Assembly (NCBI GenBank): GCA_963732225.1
Contig: CAVSYR010000005.1
Location: 1,027,391 to 1,091,390 of the forward strand
Length of the DNA stretch: 64,000 nucleotides
From: VRUE01 sp963732225
GTDB lineage: Bacteria > Actinomycetota > Thermoleophilia > Solirubrobacterales > 70-9
Direction of reading: 5' to 3'
Positions 1 through 8,032 of this stretch are shown piece after piece. A program made the position numbers and the translations under genes. The notes beneath the pieces were generated by a model, which saw only the letters and a list, made by a program, of their open reading frames with translations, had not been told where the DNA came from and ran no database searches. Numbering within the stretch: the stretch's first letter is position 1; each line of letters begins with the position of its first letter.

Positions 1-665
1 ACCGCCTCCGCGTCCACATCCCGCTGCTGCTCGCGCTCTCGGTTAACTCGCCCTTCTGGCAGGGTCGCGACACCGGCCTCGCCTCGGCCCGCACGCCGCT
101 CTTCCAGGCCTTTCCGCGGGTCGGCATCCCCCGCGCCTTCGCCGACTACGCCGACTACGCCGAGGCGGTCGACGTGCTGATCCGCAGCGACGCCGTCCCC
201 GAGCCGACCTTCCTCTGGTGGGACGTGCGACCGCAGCCGCGCTTCGGCACGGTCGAGGTACGGATCATGGACGCGCAGACGACCTTGGCCGACGCCGCCG
301 CGTTGGCGGCCCTGGTCCAGTGCATCGTCCGTTACGAGGTCGAGGACGAGCCCGACGTCAGCCAGCTGGCGATTCCCCAAGAGGTACTGGCCGAGAACCG
401 CTTTCTCGCCGCGCGCGACGGCATGGATGCCGACCTGATCGAGCCCAGTCTCGACCGCCGCATCCCGGCGCGCGAGCTGCTATCTGACCTGATCGTCGCC
501 TGCCGGCCCCACGCCGAGGCGCTCGACTGCATCGCCGAGCTCGATCACCTCGCCCTGCTCGGCGAGCGCACCGGCGCCAAGCGCCAGCTCGAGCGCTCGC
601 GCGCGCTCGGCTCGCTGCCAAGGCTGGTCGGCGTACTCGCCGATGATTTCCTTGCCGCGCCCTAG
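1..665 (+). CDS. Carboxylate-amine ligase, YbdK/GCS2 family (3' part)
   Basis: C-terminal part of a glutamate-cysteine ligase type 2 / YbdK-like ATP-dependent carboxylate-amine ligase; the N-terminus lies before the window and the reading frame begins at base 3. The family blocks NSPFWQGRDTG, FLWWDVRPQPRFGTVEVR and IMDAQ are present; these belong to the family's C-terminal catalytic core. Such enzymes join glutamate or a related acid to an amine, but the true substrate cannot be read from this fragment. The stop TAG overlaps the stop of the convergent thioesterase gene in a shared CTAG. Confidence 0.85.
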   Translation, partial: RLRVHIPLLLALSVNSPFWQGRDTGLASARTPLFQAFPRVGIPRAFADYADYAEAVDVLIRSDAVPEPTFLWWDVRPQPRFGTVEVRIMDAQTTLADAAALAALVQCIVRYEVEDEPDVSQLAIPQEVLAENRFLAARDGMDADLIEPSLDRRIPARELLSDLIVACRPHAEALDCIAELDHLALLGERTGAKRQLERSRALGSLPRLVGVLADDFLAAP

Positions 666-1117
666 TCGCGCGGCGCCAACACAAACTGACTGACGATCAA
701 GTTCGCGGCCAAGCGAGGCTCGGAGCCCTCGCGCAGGCGCTCGATCTTGACCTCGATTACGACTGTGCTCTTGCCGGCGTGCAGGGGCGTGGCGACGGCG
801 ACGATCTCATCGCCGGGGAGGCCGGCGGAGAAGACGTTGAGCTTCAGCTCAATCGTGGTGAAGTTGTGTCGCGGCGGGATGTTGCGGAAGGTCGCCCAAG
901 CGGCGACGGTGTCACCAAGCGCGGTCCAGACCCCGCCATGGACGTAGCCGCCGGGGTGCAGGTGGCGCTGGTCGACGACGATGCGGCCGCTGGCAAAGCT
1001 GTCCTCGATCTCAATTGGCTCGATGCCGAGGTCGCCGGGGAAGCTGCCGCCGATGAAGCCGCGCACGTTCTCGGGCGTGAAGAAGGACCCGTCCGGAGTC
1101 GCCGAGCGCTCGCTCAC
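662..1117 (-). CDS. PaaI-family hotdog thioesterase
   Basis: A 151-residue single-hotdog acyl-CoA thioesterase of the PaaI/YbgC type. The signature HPGGYVHGGVWTALGDTVAAW is followed by the strand KLNVFSAGLPGDEIVA typical of the fold. It probably hydrolyses acyl- or aryl-CoA thioesters in the cytoplasm. It starts at a GTG that overlaps the monooxygenase stop (GTGA), so it is the translationally coupled last gene of the thiolase-crotonase-monooxygenase operon and may release a CoA-bound product of that pathway. The substrate is not inferable. Confidence 0.85.
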   Translation of the reverse strand: MSERSATPDGSFFTPENVRGFIGGSFPGDLGIEPIEIEDSFASGRIVVDQRHLHPGGYVHGGVWTALGDTVAAWATFRNIPPRHNFTTIELKLNVFSAGLPGDEIVAVATPLHAGKSTVVIEVKIERLREGSEPRLAANLIVSQFVLAPRD

Positions 1118-2571
1118 CGCGTCTCCGCCAACTCGTAGGCGCCCGGCACGAGACGCTCGGTGCGGCGCTTGTAGGTGCTCCAGATCCAGGGCCAGTTGCT
1201 CGGGTCGTTGCCGTTCTCGTCGACGTACCAGTTGCTACAGCCGCTGTGCCAGACGGTTTTGGCCAGGGCAGCGCGAAGCTCGCGGTCGAAGTCCGCGGCC
1301 GCCTTGGGCCTGACCTCGATCCGCTTGGCTCGCGCGTTCTCCATCTCGCGCAGGGCGGCCAGCACGTGGCCGATGCCGCACTCGAGCGTGTTGACCACCG
1401 AGCCGCTGCCGCCGTTCGTGTTCGGCCCGTAGAGCAGGAACATGTTGGGGAAGCCAGGCACGCTGAGGCCGAGGTAGGCGCGCGCAATCTCCCCCCACTC
1501 CTGATCCAGCGTGCGGCCGGCTCGACCGCTGATCTCCATCGGCGCGACGAAGTCGTGCGAGGCAAAGCCGGTGGCGAGAACGATCGCGTCGATGGGCCGC
1601 TCGACCCCGCTCGCGTCGCGGATTCCAGTCGCGGTGACCGCAGCGATCCGCTCCGCGACCAACTCCACGTTGGGCTCGGTCAGGGTCGGATACCACTCGT
1701 CGGTGAGCATGATCCGCTTGCAGCCGAACTCGTCTGCCGGCATCACCTTGCGGCGCAGCTCGAGGTCGGAGATCGCCGCGTTGATCTGGCGGCGGCCGAC
1801 CGCGCGCAGCGCCGGCAACAGCCAGCGCTTGTGGGTCAGGGCCGCCGCGGCGAACTCCTGGAAGGCGAAGACCGAGGCGCGGTCGAGTCGGCGCAGGGCC
1901 GGGAAGCGACGGAAGAGGGCGTGGGTCCGCGCCGAGTACTCGAAGTCCATCTTCGGCAGGGTCCAACCGGGAGAGCGCTGGTAGACGTCGAGCTGGGCGA
2001 CCTCGGGTTGGATCGCCGGCACGACCTGGATCGCGCTGCAACCGGTGCCAACTACGGCGACGCGCTTGCCGCTCAAGTCGACGTCATGGCGCCACTCGGC
2101 CGTGTGGAAAGCGGGGCCCTCGAAGCTCTCCAGCCCCTCGATCGGTGGCACGGTCGGCACCGAGAGCTGGCCGCAGGCGGTGATCAGGAGGTCGGCCTCG
2201 TGCGGCCCGGCGCTCGTCTCCAGCCGCCACTTGCCGCGCTCCTCGTCCCAAGCGGCGCTCCTCACCTCGGTCCCGGTACGGACCTTGTCGAGCACGCCGA
2301 AGTGCCGCGCCACCCCTTCCACATACGCCTGGATCTCGACCTGCGGGGCATAGCGACGCGACCAGCGATTGGGGGCAAAGGAGTACTCGTAGAGGTGCGA
2401 GGGGATGTCGCAGGCGGCGCCGGGGTAGGTGTTGTGCTGCCAGACCCCGCCGACCCGCTCGCCCTTCTCGAAGACGGTGACGGCCTCGTAGCCCTCGCGC
2501 TTCAGCATCACCGCGGCGCCGACTCCACCGAAGCCGCCGCCGACCACCGCGATTGAGGGCCTCTCACTCAA
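1114..2571 (-). CDS. FAD-dependent monooxygenase, Baeyer-Villiger/flavin-containing type
   Basis: Class B flavin monooxygenase of about 485 residues. The FAD Rossmann motif GGGFGGVG lies at residues 11-18, the block VGGVWQHNTYPGAACDIPS at 40-58, a Baeyer-Villiger-like fingerprint FEGPAFHTAEW at 150-160 (R follows W where the consensus has P/D), and the NADPH motif VVGTGCSAIQ near 173-182. I chose the TTG start because GGAGGGG sits 7 nt upstream and the start overlaps the crotonase stop; an ATG seven codons earlier would bury that ribosome site inside the gene. It would insert oxygen next to a ketone or oxidise a related carbonyl; partners upstream handle acyl-CoA, so steroid, terpenoid or cyclic ketone breakdown is possible (inference). 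Confidence 0.85.
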   Translation of the reverse strand: MSERPSIAVVGGGFGGVGAAVMLKREGYEAVTVFEKGERVGGVWQHNTYPGAACDIPSHLYEYSFAPNRWSRRYAPQVEIQAYVEGVARHFGVLDKVRTGTEVRSAAWDEERGKWRLETSAGPHEADLLITACGQLSVPTVPPIEGLESFEGPAFHTAEWRHDVDLSGKRVAVVGTGCSAIQVVPAIQPEVAQLDVYQRSPGWTLPKMDFEYSARTHALFRRFPALRRLDRASVFAFQEFAAAALTHKRWLLPALRAVGRRQINAAISDLELRRKVMPADEFGCKRIMLTDEWYPTLTEPNVELVAERIAAVTATGIRDASGVERPIDAIVLATGFASHDFVAPMEISGRAGRTLDQEWGEIARAYLGLSVPGFPNMFLLYGPNTNGGSGSVVNTLECGIGHVLAALREMENARAKRIEVRPKAAADFDRELRAALAKTVWHSGCSNWYVDENGNDPSNWPWIWSTYKRRTERLVPGAYELAETR

Positions 2572-3481
2572 GGCCGAACCCCTCCAGCCCATAGTCGCCA
2601 AACGGTTCGTCGCGCTCGCGCACCGCCTCTTTGAAACCGCCCTCGGCGGCACGGCGGACGAAGCCGTGGCCCTCCTCGGTGTGCCGGGCGACGCCGTCGA
2701 AGAAGGTGCCGAGCAGCTGCGTCTGGTGCAGGCCCTGGGCGTAGAGCCCTTGGTTGACCAGCATCTTCATCATCACCAGCTGGTTGATCGGCATTTGCGC
2801 GACCCGCCCGAGCAGCCGCTCGAAGCACTCGTCGAGCTCGGCGGCGGGAGCCGCCTCGGTCGCCAGGCCCCACTCCTCGGCCTCAGCACCGGTCAGCGAG
2901 TCGCCGGTGAAGAGCAGCCGCTTGGCCCGCATCGGCCCAACTCGCGAAGCCCACATCGCCGTCGTCGGCGAGCCCCAGACGCGCGCCGGCGGGTAGCCGA
3001 TCTTGGCGTCCTCGGCGATCACCAGCAGGTCCGAGCAGAGCGCCATGTCGGTGCCGCCGGCGACGCAGTAGCCGTGCACCTTGCAGAGCACCGGCTTTTC
3101 GGAGTGGAAGAGGCTCATGAAGCCGCGCACGTTGCGCCACATGAACTGGAAGTCGGTGACCGGATCCCAGTTGGACTCGGGCATGTGGTTGGCCCCGATC
3201 GTGGCCGGGTCGAGCGGCGAGCCGGCCGGCGCCTCCACCCCACCCAGCTCGCTCATGTCCCCCTCGGCCGAGGCGACCAGGTCATAGCCGCCGCAGAAGC
3301 CCGTGCCGTTGCCGGCCAGGGCGATCGCGTGCACCTCGGGGTCGAGGTTGGCCCGCTCGACGCAGGCCGCCAGCTCGGCCGGCATCCGCGGCGTGATCCC
3401 GTTGCCGCGCTCCGGCCGATCCAGCGTTATGCGCGCGACTCGATCGCTGCTCTCATAGGTCAGCGTCTCGAGTCGCGGCAT
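2564..3481 (-). CDS. Enoyl-CoA hydratase/isomerase (crotonase) family protein
   Basis: Crotonase-fold protein of 305 residues. The oxyanion-hole segment GTGFCGGYDL is at about 59-68 and KVHGYCVAGGTDMALCSD at 134-151. Start chosen at the ATG preceded by AGGAGA; the longer reading adds 17 residues that do not fit the family. The positions of the two catalytic glutamates of rat crotonase are altered: GGGCEL reads GGTDMA and the second region reads YPPARV with no Glu. It may therefore be a hydratase-like isomerase, hydrolase or other crotonase activity. It sits 10 nt after the thiolase and overlaps the monooxygenase start, so all three are co-transcribed. Confidence 0.85.
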   Translation of the reverse strand: MPRLETLTYESSDRVARITLDRPERGNGITPRMPAELAACVERANLDPEVHAIALAGNGTGFCGGYDLVASAEGDMSELGGVEAPAGSPLDPATIGANHMPESNWDPVTDFQFMWRNVRGFMSLFHSEKPVLCKVHGYCVAGGTDMALCSDLLVIAEDAKIGYPPARVWGSPTTAMWASRVGPMRAKRLLFTGDSLTGAEAEEWGLATEAAPAAELDECFERLLGRVAQMPINQLVMMKMLVNQGLYAQGLHQTQLLGTFFDGVARHTEEGHGFVRRAAEGGFKEAVRERDEPFGDYGLEGFGLE

Positions 3482-3491
3482 CGCACTTCTC

Positions 3492-4655
3492 CTAGTTGAG
3501 GCGTTCCACGAGCATCGCCTTGCCCTGACCACCCGCGACGCACATCGTCTCGAGGCCGACCTGGTGGTCGTCGGTCTCCATCACGTTGAGCAGGGTGCCC
3601 ATGATGCGGGCGCCGGTCATCCCGAACGGGTGGCCGAGGGCGATCGCGCCACCGTGGGTGTTGAGCTTGTCTTCGGCGATGCCGCATTCGGCCATGATCG
3701 GGATCACCTGAGCGGCGAAGGCCTCGTTGAGCTCGACCGCGTCGACGTCCTCGATCGTCATCCCGGCCCGGTCGAGCACCTTCTTGATCGCGCCGATCGG
3801 GGCGACGCCCATCAGCTCCGGCTCGTTGCCGTAGGTGGCGGCGGTGATGATCCGGGCGCGCGGGGTTAGGCCCAGCTCCTTGGCCTTGGTGTCGCTCATC
3901 AGCAGCACCGCGGCGGCGCCGTCGTTGAGCGGGCAGGAGTTGCCGGCGGTGACGCCGCCGCCGCCCTCGAAGGCCTCCGGCAGCTGGGAGAGCTTCTCCA
4001 GGGTCGAGGAGGCGCGAGGACCGTCGTCCTTACCGACCTCGGTCCCGTCCTCGAGCTTGACCGGGACGATCTCGCGATCGAAGAAGCCGTCCTCCTGCGA
4101 CTTCACCGCCAGTTCCTGCGAGCGCTGCGCGAACTTGTCCATGTCGGCGCGGCTGACCTCGTACTTCTTGGCCACGTTGACGGCGGTGATGCCCATGTCG
4201 ATGTAGGCGTTGGGCTGGCCGTTCTCGCCGATCAGGTTGGGGTTGCGGTCGTCCACCCGGACGGGCTCACTGGCTTCGTTGAAGCGGCTCACCCACTCGA
4301 CCCCGGCGGCGATGTAGACGTCGCCCTCGCCGGCCTTGATCGCGTTGCCGGCGTGGCGGATCGCGTCGAGGCTGGAGGAGCAGTAGCGCGAGACGGTGAC
4401 GCCGTTGACGGTCTGCGGCAGCTTCTCGGAGAGCAGCGAGATGATGCGGCCGATGTTGAAGCCCTGCAGTCCCTGAGGCATGCCGACGCCGCAGAAGACG
4501 TCCTCGACCAGGGCCGGGTCGACATCCGGGTTGCGCTCGAGCAACTGGTCGACCACGAAGGCGCCCGTCTCCTCCGGGCGCAGCTGGGCCAGCGAGCCCT
4601 TGAAAGCACGGCCAATCGGCGTGCGGATGGTGTCGACGATTACTGCCTCGGGCAT
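3492..4655 (-). CDS. Acetyl-CoA C-acyltransferase (thiolase)
   Basis: Degradative thiolase of about 387 residues that cleaves 3-ketoacyl-CoA with CoA in the last step of beta-oxidation. The nucleophile is Cys92 in VSRYCSSSLDAI; NEAFAAQ, GGAIALGHPFGMTG (His near 342) and the acid/base Cys near 372 in CVAGGQGKAM complete the active site. The start is the ATG giving MPEAVIVDTIRTP, placed 9 nt after AAGGAG; an ATG three codons earlier overlaps that site. It is the first gene of a four-gene leftward operon (thiolase, crotonase, flavin monooxygenase, thioesterase). FadA-like, but the exact chain-length preference is unknown. Confidence 0.92.
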   Translation of the reverse strand: MPEAVIVDTIRTPIGRAFKGSLAQLRPEETGAFVVDQLLERNPDVDPALVEDVFCGVGMPQGLQGFNIGRIISLLSEKLPQTVNGVTVSRYCSSSLDAIRHAGNAIKAGEGDVYIAAGVEWVSRFNEASEPVRVDDRNPNLIGENGQPNAYIDMGITAVNVAKKYEVSRADMDKFAQRSQELAVKSQEDGFFDREIVPVKLEDGTEVGKDDGPRASSTLEKLSQLPEAFEGGGGVTAGNSCPLNDGAAAVLLMSDTKAKELGLTPRARIITAATYGNEPELMGVAPIGAIKKVLDRAGMTIEDVDAVELNEAFAAQVIPIMAECGIAEDKLNTHGGAIALGHPFGMTGARIMGTLLNVMETDDHQVGLETMCVAGGQGKAMLVERLN

Positions 4656-4751
4656 GCGGGTCATCTCCTTCGGGCTGGGGTCGGGAAGTGCGGGCCGCAG
4701 GGTAGTGGATCGGGAGCGCAGGGCTCCGGGGCAGGCTCTAAGTTAGTGGCG

Positions 4752-5138
4752 ATGTCGCTGGACGGACTGCGGGCGTGGATAGGGGTGGTCGAGCGCAAGC
4801 TGACCATGCGCACCCGCGTCTTCCTCGTCCTCGTCGCGATCGCAATCGGTGGGGCAGGCGCTGGCATCGTCTTGGCGCTCGACGCCCAGGACAACGCGGT
4901 GACCAAGGGGGACCTGCAGAGCGTGCGCGACGAACTGGCCGGCACGACCGCGCCGGCCGAAGCGCCAGGGGCGAGCGAACTGGAAGCCGAAGTGGAAACG
5001 TTGCAGTCGGAAGTCGCCGCGCTGCGAGCCGAAGTCGCCTCTCAAGGCAAGGGAAACGGCGGCGCCGAAGCTCCGAGTGCGGCGCCAAAGGAAGAAACCG
5101 GCGGCGCCGACAGCGAAGAAGACACGCCGAAGAAGTAA
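4752..5138 (+). CDS. Small membrane-anchored coiled-coil protein
   Basis: Hypothetical protein of about 128 residues. One transmembrane helix (FLVLVAIAIGGAGAGIVLAL, residues about 24-43) is followed by a short heptad coiled coil (LEAEVETLQSEVAALRAEVA, about 78-97) and an acidic, disordered tail ending in Lys-Lys. No enzymatic motif. It is transcribed divergently from the thiolase operon and followed by an intrinsic terminator, so it is probably monocistronic. Glu codons are mostly GAA, as in the exported proteins of this window. A GTG two codons upstream is an alternative start. Function unknown. Confidence 0.65.
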   Translation: MSLDGLRAWIGVVERKLTMRTRVFLVLVAIAIGGAGAGIVLALDAQDNAVTKGDLQSVRDELAGTTAPAEAPGASELEAEVETLQSEVAALRAEVASQGKGNGGAEAPSAAPKEETGGADSEEDTPKK

Positions 5139-5145
5139 GAGCATT

Positions 5146-5170
5146 CGTGCGAATCCGCACGATCTTTTCC
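5146..5170 (+). terminator. Intrinsic terminator after the coiled-coil membrane protein
   Basis: CGTGCG-AATC-CGCACG hairpin (6 bp, 4-nt loop) followed by ATCTTTTCC. It lies 7 nt after the stop codon of the small membrane protein. Confidence 0.6.
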
Positions 5171-5263
5171 CGCATCGTCCCCTGACTGCGTTACATTCGC
5201 CGCAATTCGACCTCGCGAGCACCCGCGAGCTCTGCCGCCCAGGCAGTGAAAGGAGTTGCCCTG

Positions 5264-5410
5264 ATGCCAGAGGGTTACTGCGTCAAGGAGCGCAAGAAGG
5301 TCGAGATCAAAGACGCCAAGCAGGTGACGATGAAGAACGGTCGCCCCGCGATCCAGGGAACCTGCCCGGATTGCGGCACGAAAATCTTCAAGATCGGCAA
5401 ACTCGAGTAG
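5264..5410 (+). CDS. DUF5679-like zinc-ribbon mini-protein
   Basis: A 48-residue protein MPEGYCVKERKKVEIK... ending CPDCGTKIFKIGKLE, with a good ribosome site (AAAGGAG) 8 nt before the ATG. It matches my memory of the short DUF5679 family (YCVKCRxKxEI, NGRPAxQGTCPxCGTK). The second CxxC pair (CPDC) is kept, but the first reads CVKE, so one expected metal-binding Cys is Glu; metal binding may be weaker or use Glu. It stands alone between the membrane protein and the sigma factor gene. Role unknown. Confidence 0.75.
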   Translation: MPEGYCVKERKKVEIKDAKQVTMKNGRPAIQGTCPDCGTKIFKIGKLE

Positions 5411-5454
5411 TCCGGACCTGAACCTGCGTCAGCGGGCATTCGTATGCCGATCGA

Positions 5455-5964
5455 ATGCCACCTGGCGCCTTGACAGACGAGCGGGACGTGCGTGAGGCCT
5501 ATTCGGCCCACGCATCCGAGCTCTACGGCTTCGCGGTCCGCTCGCTCGGCGACTCCGGTCTCGCCGAAGAGGCCGTTCAGGAGACTTTCCTGCGCGCTTG
5601 GCGCGCGGGCGAGCGCTTCGATCCCCAGATCGGTTCGCTGCGCACCTGGCTGTTCGCGATCCTGCGCAACGTCGTGATCGACCTCGGCCGCGCCCGCGCC
5701 GCCCGGCCGACCGTCTCCGACGAAGGTGTCGAGGCCTCGGTAGAGCCCTTTGACGAGGCGCTGCTCTCCTGGCAGATCGAGGAGGCGATGCGGCGGATCG
5801 GCGACCAGCATCGCCGCGTCTTGGTCGAGACCTACTACCGCGGCCGCCCCTACGCCGAGGTCGCCGATGAACTCGGCGTGCCCGAGGGAACGGTGAAGAG
5901 CCGCGTCTACTACGGCCTGCGCGCGCTGCGGGTCGTGCTCGAGGAGATGGGCTATGAAGACTGA
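5455..5964 (+). CDS. ECF RNA polymerase sigma factor (SigK/sigma-70 family)
   Basis: Extracytoplasmic-function sigma factor of 169 residues. Region 2 (HASELYGFAVRSLGDSGLAEEAVQETF..AWR..F) is followed by SLRTWLFAILRNVVIDLGRAR, and region 4 carries the helix-turn-helix YAEVADELGVPEGTVKSRVYYGLRALR. It would direct polymerase to envelope-stress promoters. Its 3' end overlaps the zinc-finger anti-sigma gene by 11 nt, so the two are translated together and the downstream lipoprotein belongs to the same unit. Confidence 0.92.
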   Translation: MPPGALTDERDVREAYSAHASELYGFAVRSLGDSGLAEEAVQETFLRAWRAGERFDPQIGSLRTWLFAILRNVVIDLGRARAARPTVSDEGVEASVEPFDEALLSWQIEEAMRRIGDQHRRVLVETYYRGRPYAEVADELGVPEGTVKSRVYYGLRALRVVLEEMGYED

Positions 5965-6661
5965 CGGCTGCCGCCAATGGAAAGAGGATCTCGGCGCCTA
6001 CGCGCTCGGGCACCTCGCCGATCAGGAGCGAGCGGCGCTGGAGGCCCACCTCGAGGGCTGCCCCGCCTGCCGGGCCGAGGCGGACTCGCTGTTCGCCGTC
6101 TCGCGGCTGCTTCCCCATGCCGATCCTGAGCGCTTCGGGCCGGCGCCGCAGCCGCCAGCGGATCTGGGCAAGCGAATCGCCGCGACGATCAGCGACGAGC
6201 GGCGCTCCAAGCGACGCCGGCGTCGCTTGCGCTTCGGGCTCGGCTTCGGCGGCGCCGCGGCAGCAACCGCGATGGCGGTGCTGGCGATCTTCATCCTCTC
6301 CAGCGGCGGCGAAGGCGGCCCCGAGCAGCGCGTCGCCTTCCGCGACCTGCCCAGCGGCGTCAAGATCGCCGCCACGCTGCAACCCCAGGCTTTCGGCACC
6401 GAGATCCACATGTACGTCAAGGGGATCAGCTCGGGCACGCTCTGCCGCGTCTACATGCGCGGCCCCGGCGGCGATGACGTCTCGGCCGGCACCTTCCGCT
6501 ACCGCTGGGGCGCCGATGAGTCCGCCGTGCTCAGCGCCGCCCTCGATCTCTCGCGCGCCAAGGCACTCGTCGTGCACGCCGGGGACCGCACCTTCGTCGC
6601 GCCCCTCGGCAACGCCGAGGCAGCCATGCGCAACCAATCCCAACAGGAGGAATCAACGTGA
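5954..6661 (+). CDS. Zinc-finger anti-sigma factor (membrane)
   Basis: Anti-sigma factor of 235 residues paired with the ECF sigma just upstream. The N-terminal zinc anti-sigma motif HLEGCPAC (about residues 34-41, HxxxCxxC) binds sigma in the cytoplasm; a transmembrane helix (LGFGGAAAATAMAVLAIFIL, about 96-115) crosses the membrane; the extracytoplasmic C-terminus resembles an anti-sigma-K type sensor domain. Release or cleavage would free the sigma factor. The stop overlaps the lipoprotein start (GTGA). Confidence 0.88.
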   Translation: MKTDGCRQWKEDLGAYALGHLADQERAALEAHLEGCPACRAEADSLFAVSRLLPHADPERFGPAPQPPADLGKRIAATISDERRSKRRRRRLRFGLGFGGAAAATAMAVLAIFILSSGGEGGPEQRVAFRDLPSGVKIAATLQPQAFGTEIHMYVKGISSGTLCRVYMRGPGGDDVSAGTFRYRWGADESAVLSAALDLSRAKALVVHAGDRTFVAPLGNAEAAMRNQSQQEEST

Positions 6662-7185
6662 AGAAGTCCTTTCCCGCAGTCGCCGCCTTTGCCCTGATCG
6701 CGCTGCTAGCGATCGCCGGCTGCGGCTCCAGCAGCAACAGCTCGAGCTCTGGCGGCGGTGGCGCCTACGGCGGCGGTGGTGAAACGACGAGCAAGCCAGC
6801 CGCCTCGACCACCGCCTCCACCGGCGCGCCGATCACCGTCGGCACCGCCAAGGGAGTCGGCAAGGTGTTGGTCGACTCCAACGGCATGACGCTCTACTAC
6901 TTCCAGAAGGACCAGAACGGCGAATCCGCCTGTTACGGCGCCTGCGAACAGGGCTGGCCGCCGCTGAGGACCGAAGGCGCGCCGCAGGCCGGCGAAGGCG
7001 CGATGGCCTCGAAACTGGGCACGACGAAACGCAAAGACGGCACCGTCCAGGTGACGTACAACAACTGGCCGCTCTACACCTTCGTCGAGGACAAGAAGCC
7101 GGGCGAAGACAACGGCACCGACAGCAAGGCCTTCGGCGCCTCCTGGTACCCGCTACACCCCAACGGGGAAAAGGCGGGCCACTAG
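6658..7185 (+). CDS. Lipoprotein with Yx(FWY)xxD repeats (Lipoprotein_15 type)
   Basis: Secreted lipoprotein of 175 residues. Signal peptide with lipobox LAIAGC (Cys about 21), a Ser/Gly/Thr-rich linker, then the COG4315-like repeat domain: GMTLYYFQKDQNGESACYGACEQGWPPL and NNWPLYTFVEDKKPGEDN...SWYPL. The family is of unknown function, found on the outer face of the membrane. Start is GTG with AGGAGG 8 nt upstream, overlapping the anti-sigma stop. The arrangement suggests the lipoprotein is a target or sensor partner of this sigma/anti-sigma pair (inference). Confidence 0.85.
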   Translation: MKKSFPAVAAFALIALLAIAGCGSSSNSSSSGGGGAYGGGGETTSKPAASTTASTGAPITVGTAKGVGKVLVDSNGMTLYYFQKDQNGESACYGACEQGWPPLRTEGAPQAGEGAMASKLGTTKRKDGTVQVTYNNWPLYTFVEDKKPGEDNGTDSKAFGASWYPLHPNGEKAGH

Positions 7186-7859
7186 GCCGAGCCGCGCTTG
7201 CGCGCGGAGATCGACGGTGGGACCAGCTCGCGGATCTCGGCCAGCAGCCGGACCGCGAGCTCTCCCGCCTCCTCGCCGGGCTTGGGCTGTCCCTCGCGCG
7301 GCTCGAAGAAACGGGTTCGCAGGCGGGGGCGACGGGGAAAGCCGGTCAGGTCCGAGGTCCCCTCGATCGCGACGCAGACGATCTTTGCCTCGGGGACCTC
7401 GAGCGCGAGGCGGCCGACGCCGCTGCGCGCTCGCAGGACCCTGCCGCGCGAGCGCGTCCCTTCGGGGAAGACGCCGATGCAGGAGCCGCGCCGCAGTTCC
7501 TCGACCGCCCGCGCCAAGGCACCGGCGTCACCGGCGTCGCGCTCGATCGGGATCTGGCCCATGCCGTTGAGCACGGGGGCCAGGCCGCGCACCTTCCAGA
7601 GGTCGGATTTGGCCAGGGCCTTGATCTGGCGGCGGCGGATCGCCGAGATCCCGACCATCACCGGGTCCCAGTGGCTGTCGTGATTGCCGACGACCAACAC
7701 CGGGCCACTCTCCGGCAGGACCTCCACTCCCTCGGCCTTCAGCCGGCCCCAGAGTGCCACCGGGCGGCAGACCGCCATCGCCGTTCGATACATCGGGCTC
7801 GGCTCTCGCTTAGCCCCGGCGGGTGTGGTGAACCCCCCTTTCGGGGTAGTGGCCTCCAT
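7182..7859 (-). CDS. 1-acyl-sn-glycerol-3-phosphate acyltransferase family (PlsC)
   Basis: PlsC-family acyltransferase of up to 225 residues, transferring an acyl group to lysophosphatidate at the membrane. The catalytic block NHDSHWDPV is the NHxxxxD motif and the substrate motif FPEGTRSRG follows about 70 residues later. Family members usually begin close to MYRTAMAVCRPV, i.e. at the ATG at 7793, so the first 22 residues may not be translated. Convergent with the lipoprotein gene; the two TAG stops share one CTAG. Confidence 0.88.
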   Translation of the reverse strand: MEATTPKGGFTTPAGAKREPSPMYRTAMAVCRPVALWGRLKAEGVEVLPESGPVLVVGNHDSHWDPVMVGISAIRRRQIKALAKSDLWKVRGLAPVLNGMGQIPIERDAGDAGALARAVEELRRGSCIGVFPEGTRSRGRVLRARSGVGRLALEVPEAKIVCVAIEGTSDLTGFPRRPRLRTRFFEPREGQPKPGEEAGELAVRLLAEIRELVPPSISARKRGSA

Positions 7860-7922
7860 GCGAGCGGCACCGTACTTGATCGAACTAAATCCGCGGCGCG
7901 CTCAGGCAAGGAATCCCTCAAA

Positions 7923-7936
7923 GTGATCAAAGTCAC
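7923..7936. promoter_or_regulatory. CRP/FNR-type palindrome in a divergent promoter region
   Basis: GTGATCAAAGTCAC fits GTGA-N6-TCAC, the core of cAMP-receptor-protein-family operators. It lies in the 173-bp gap between the leftward acyltransferase and the rightward PAS gene, about 97 bp before the latter. No CRP gene is in the window, so this is by pattern only. Confidence 0.45.
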
Positions 7937-8032
7937 GCATTCAGCCGCGCCGGCGGTCGAAGGTACTCGTCTCGCTTCTGCAGTGCCGATCCGCACCTTG
8001 AATCCCGGCTGTATCAATCACAACTATCTAAA

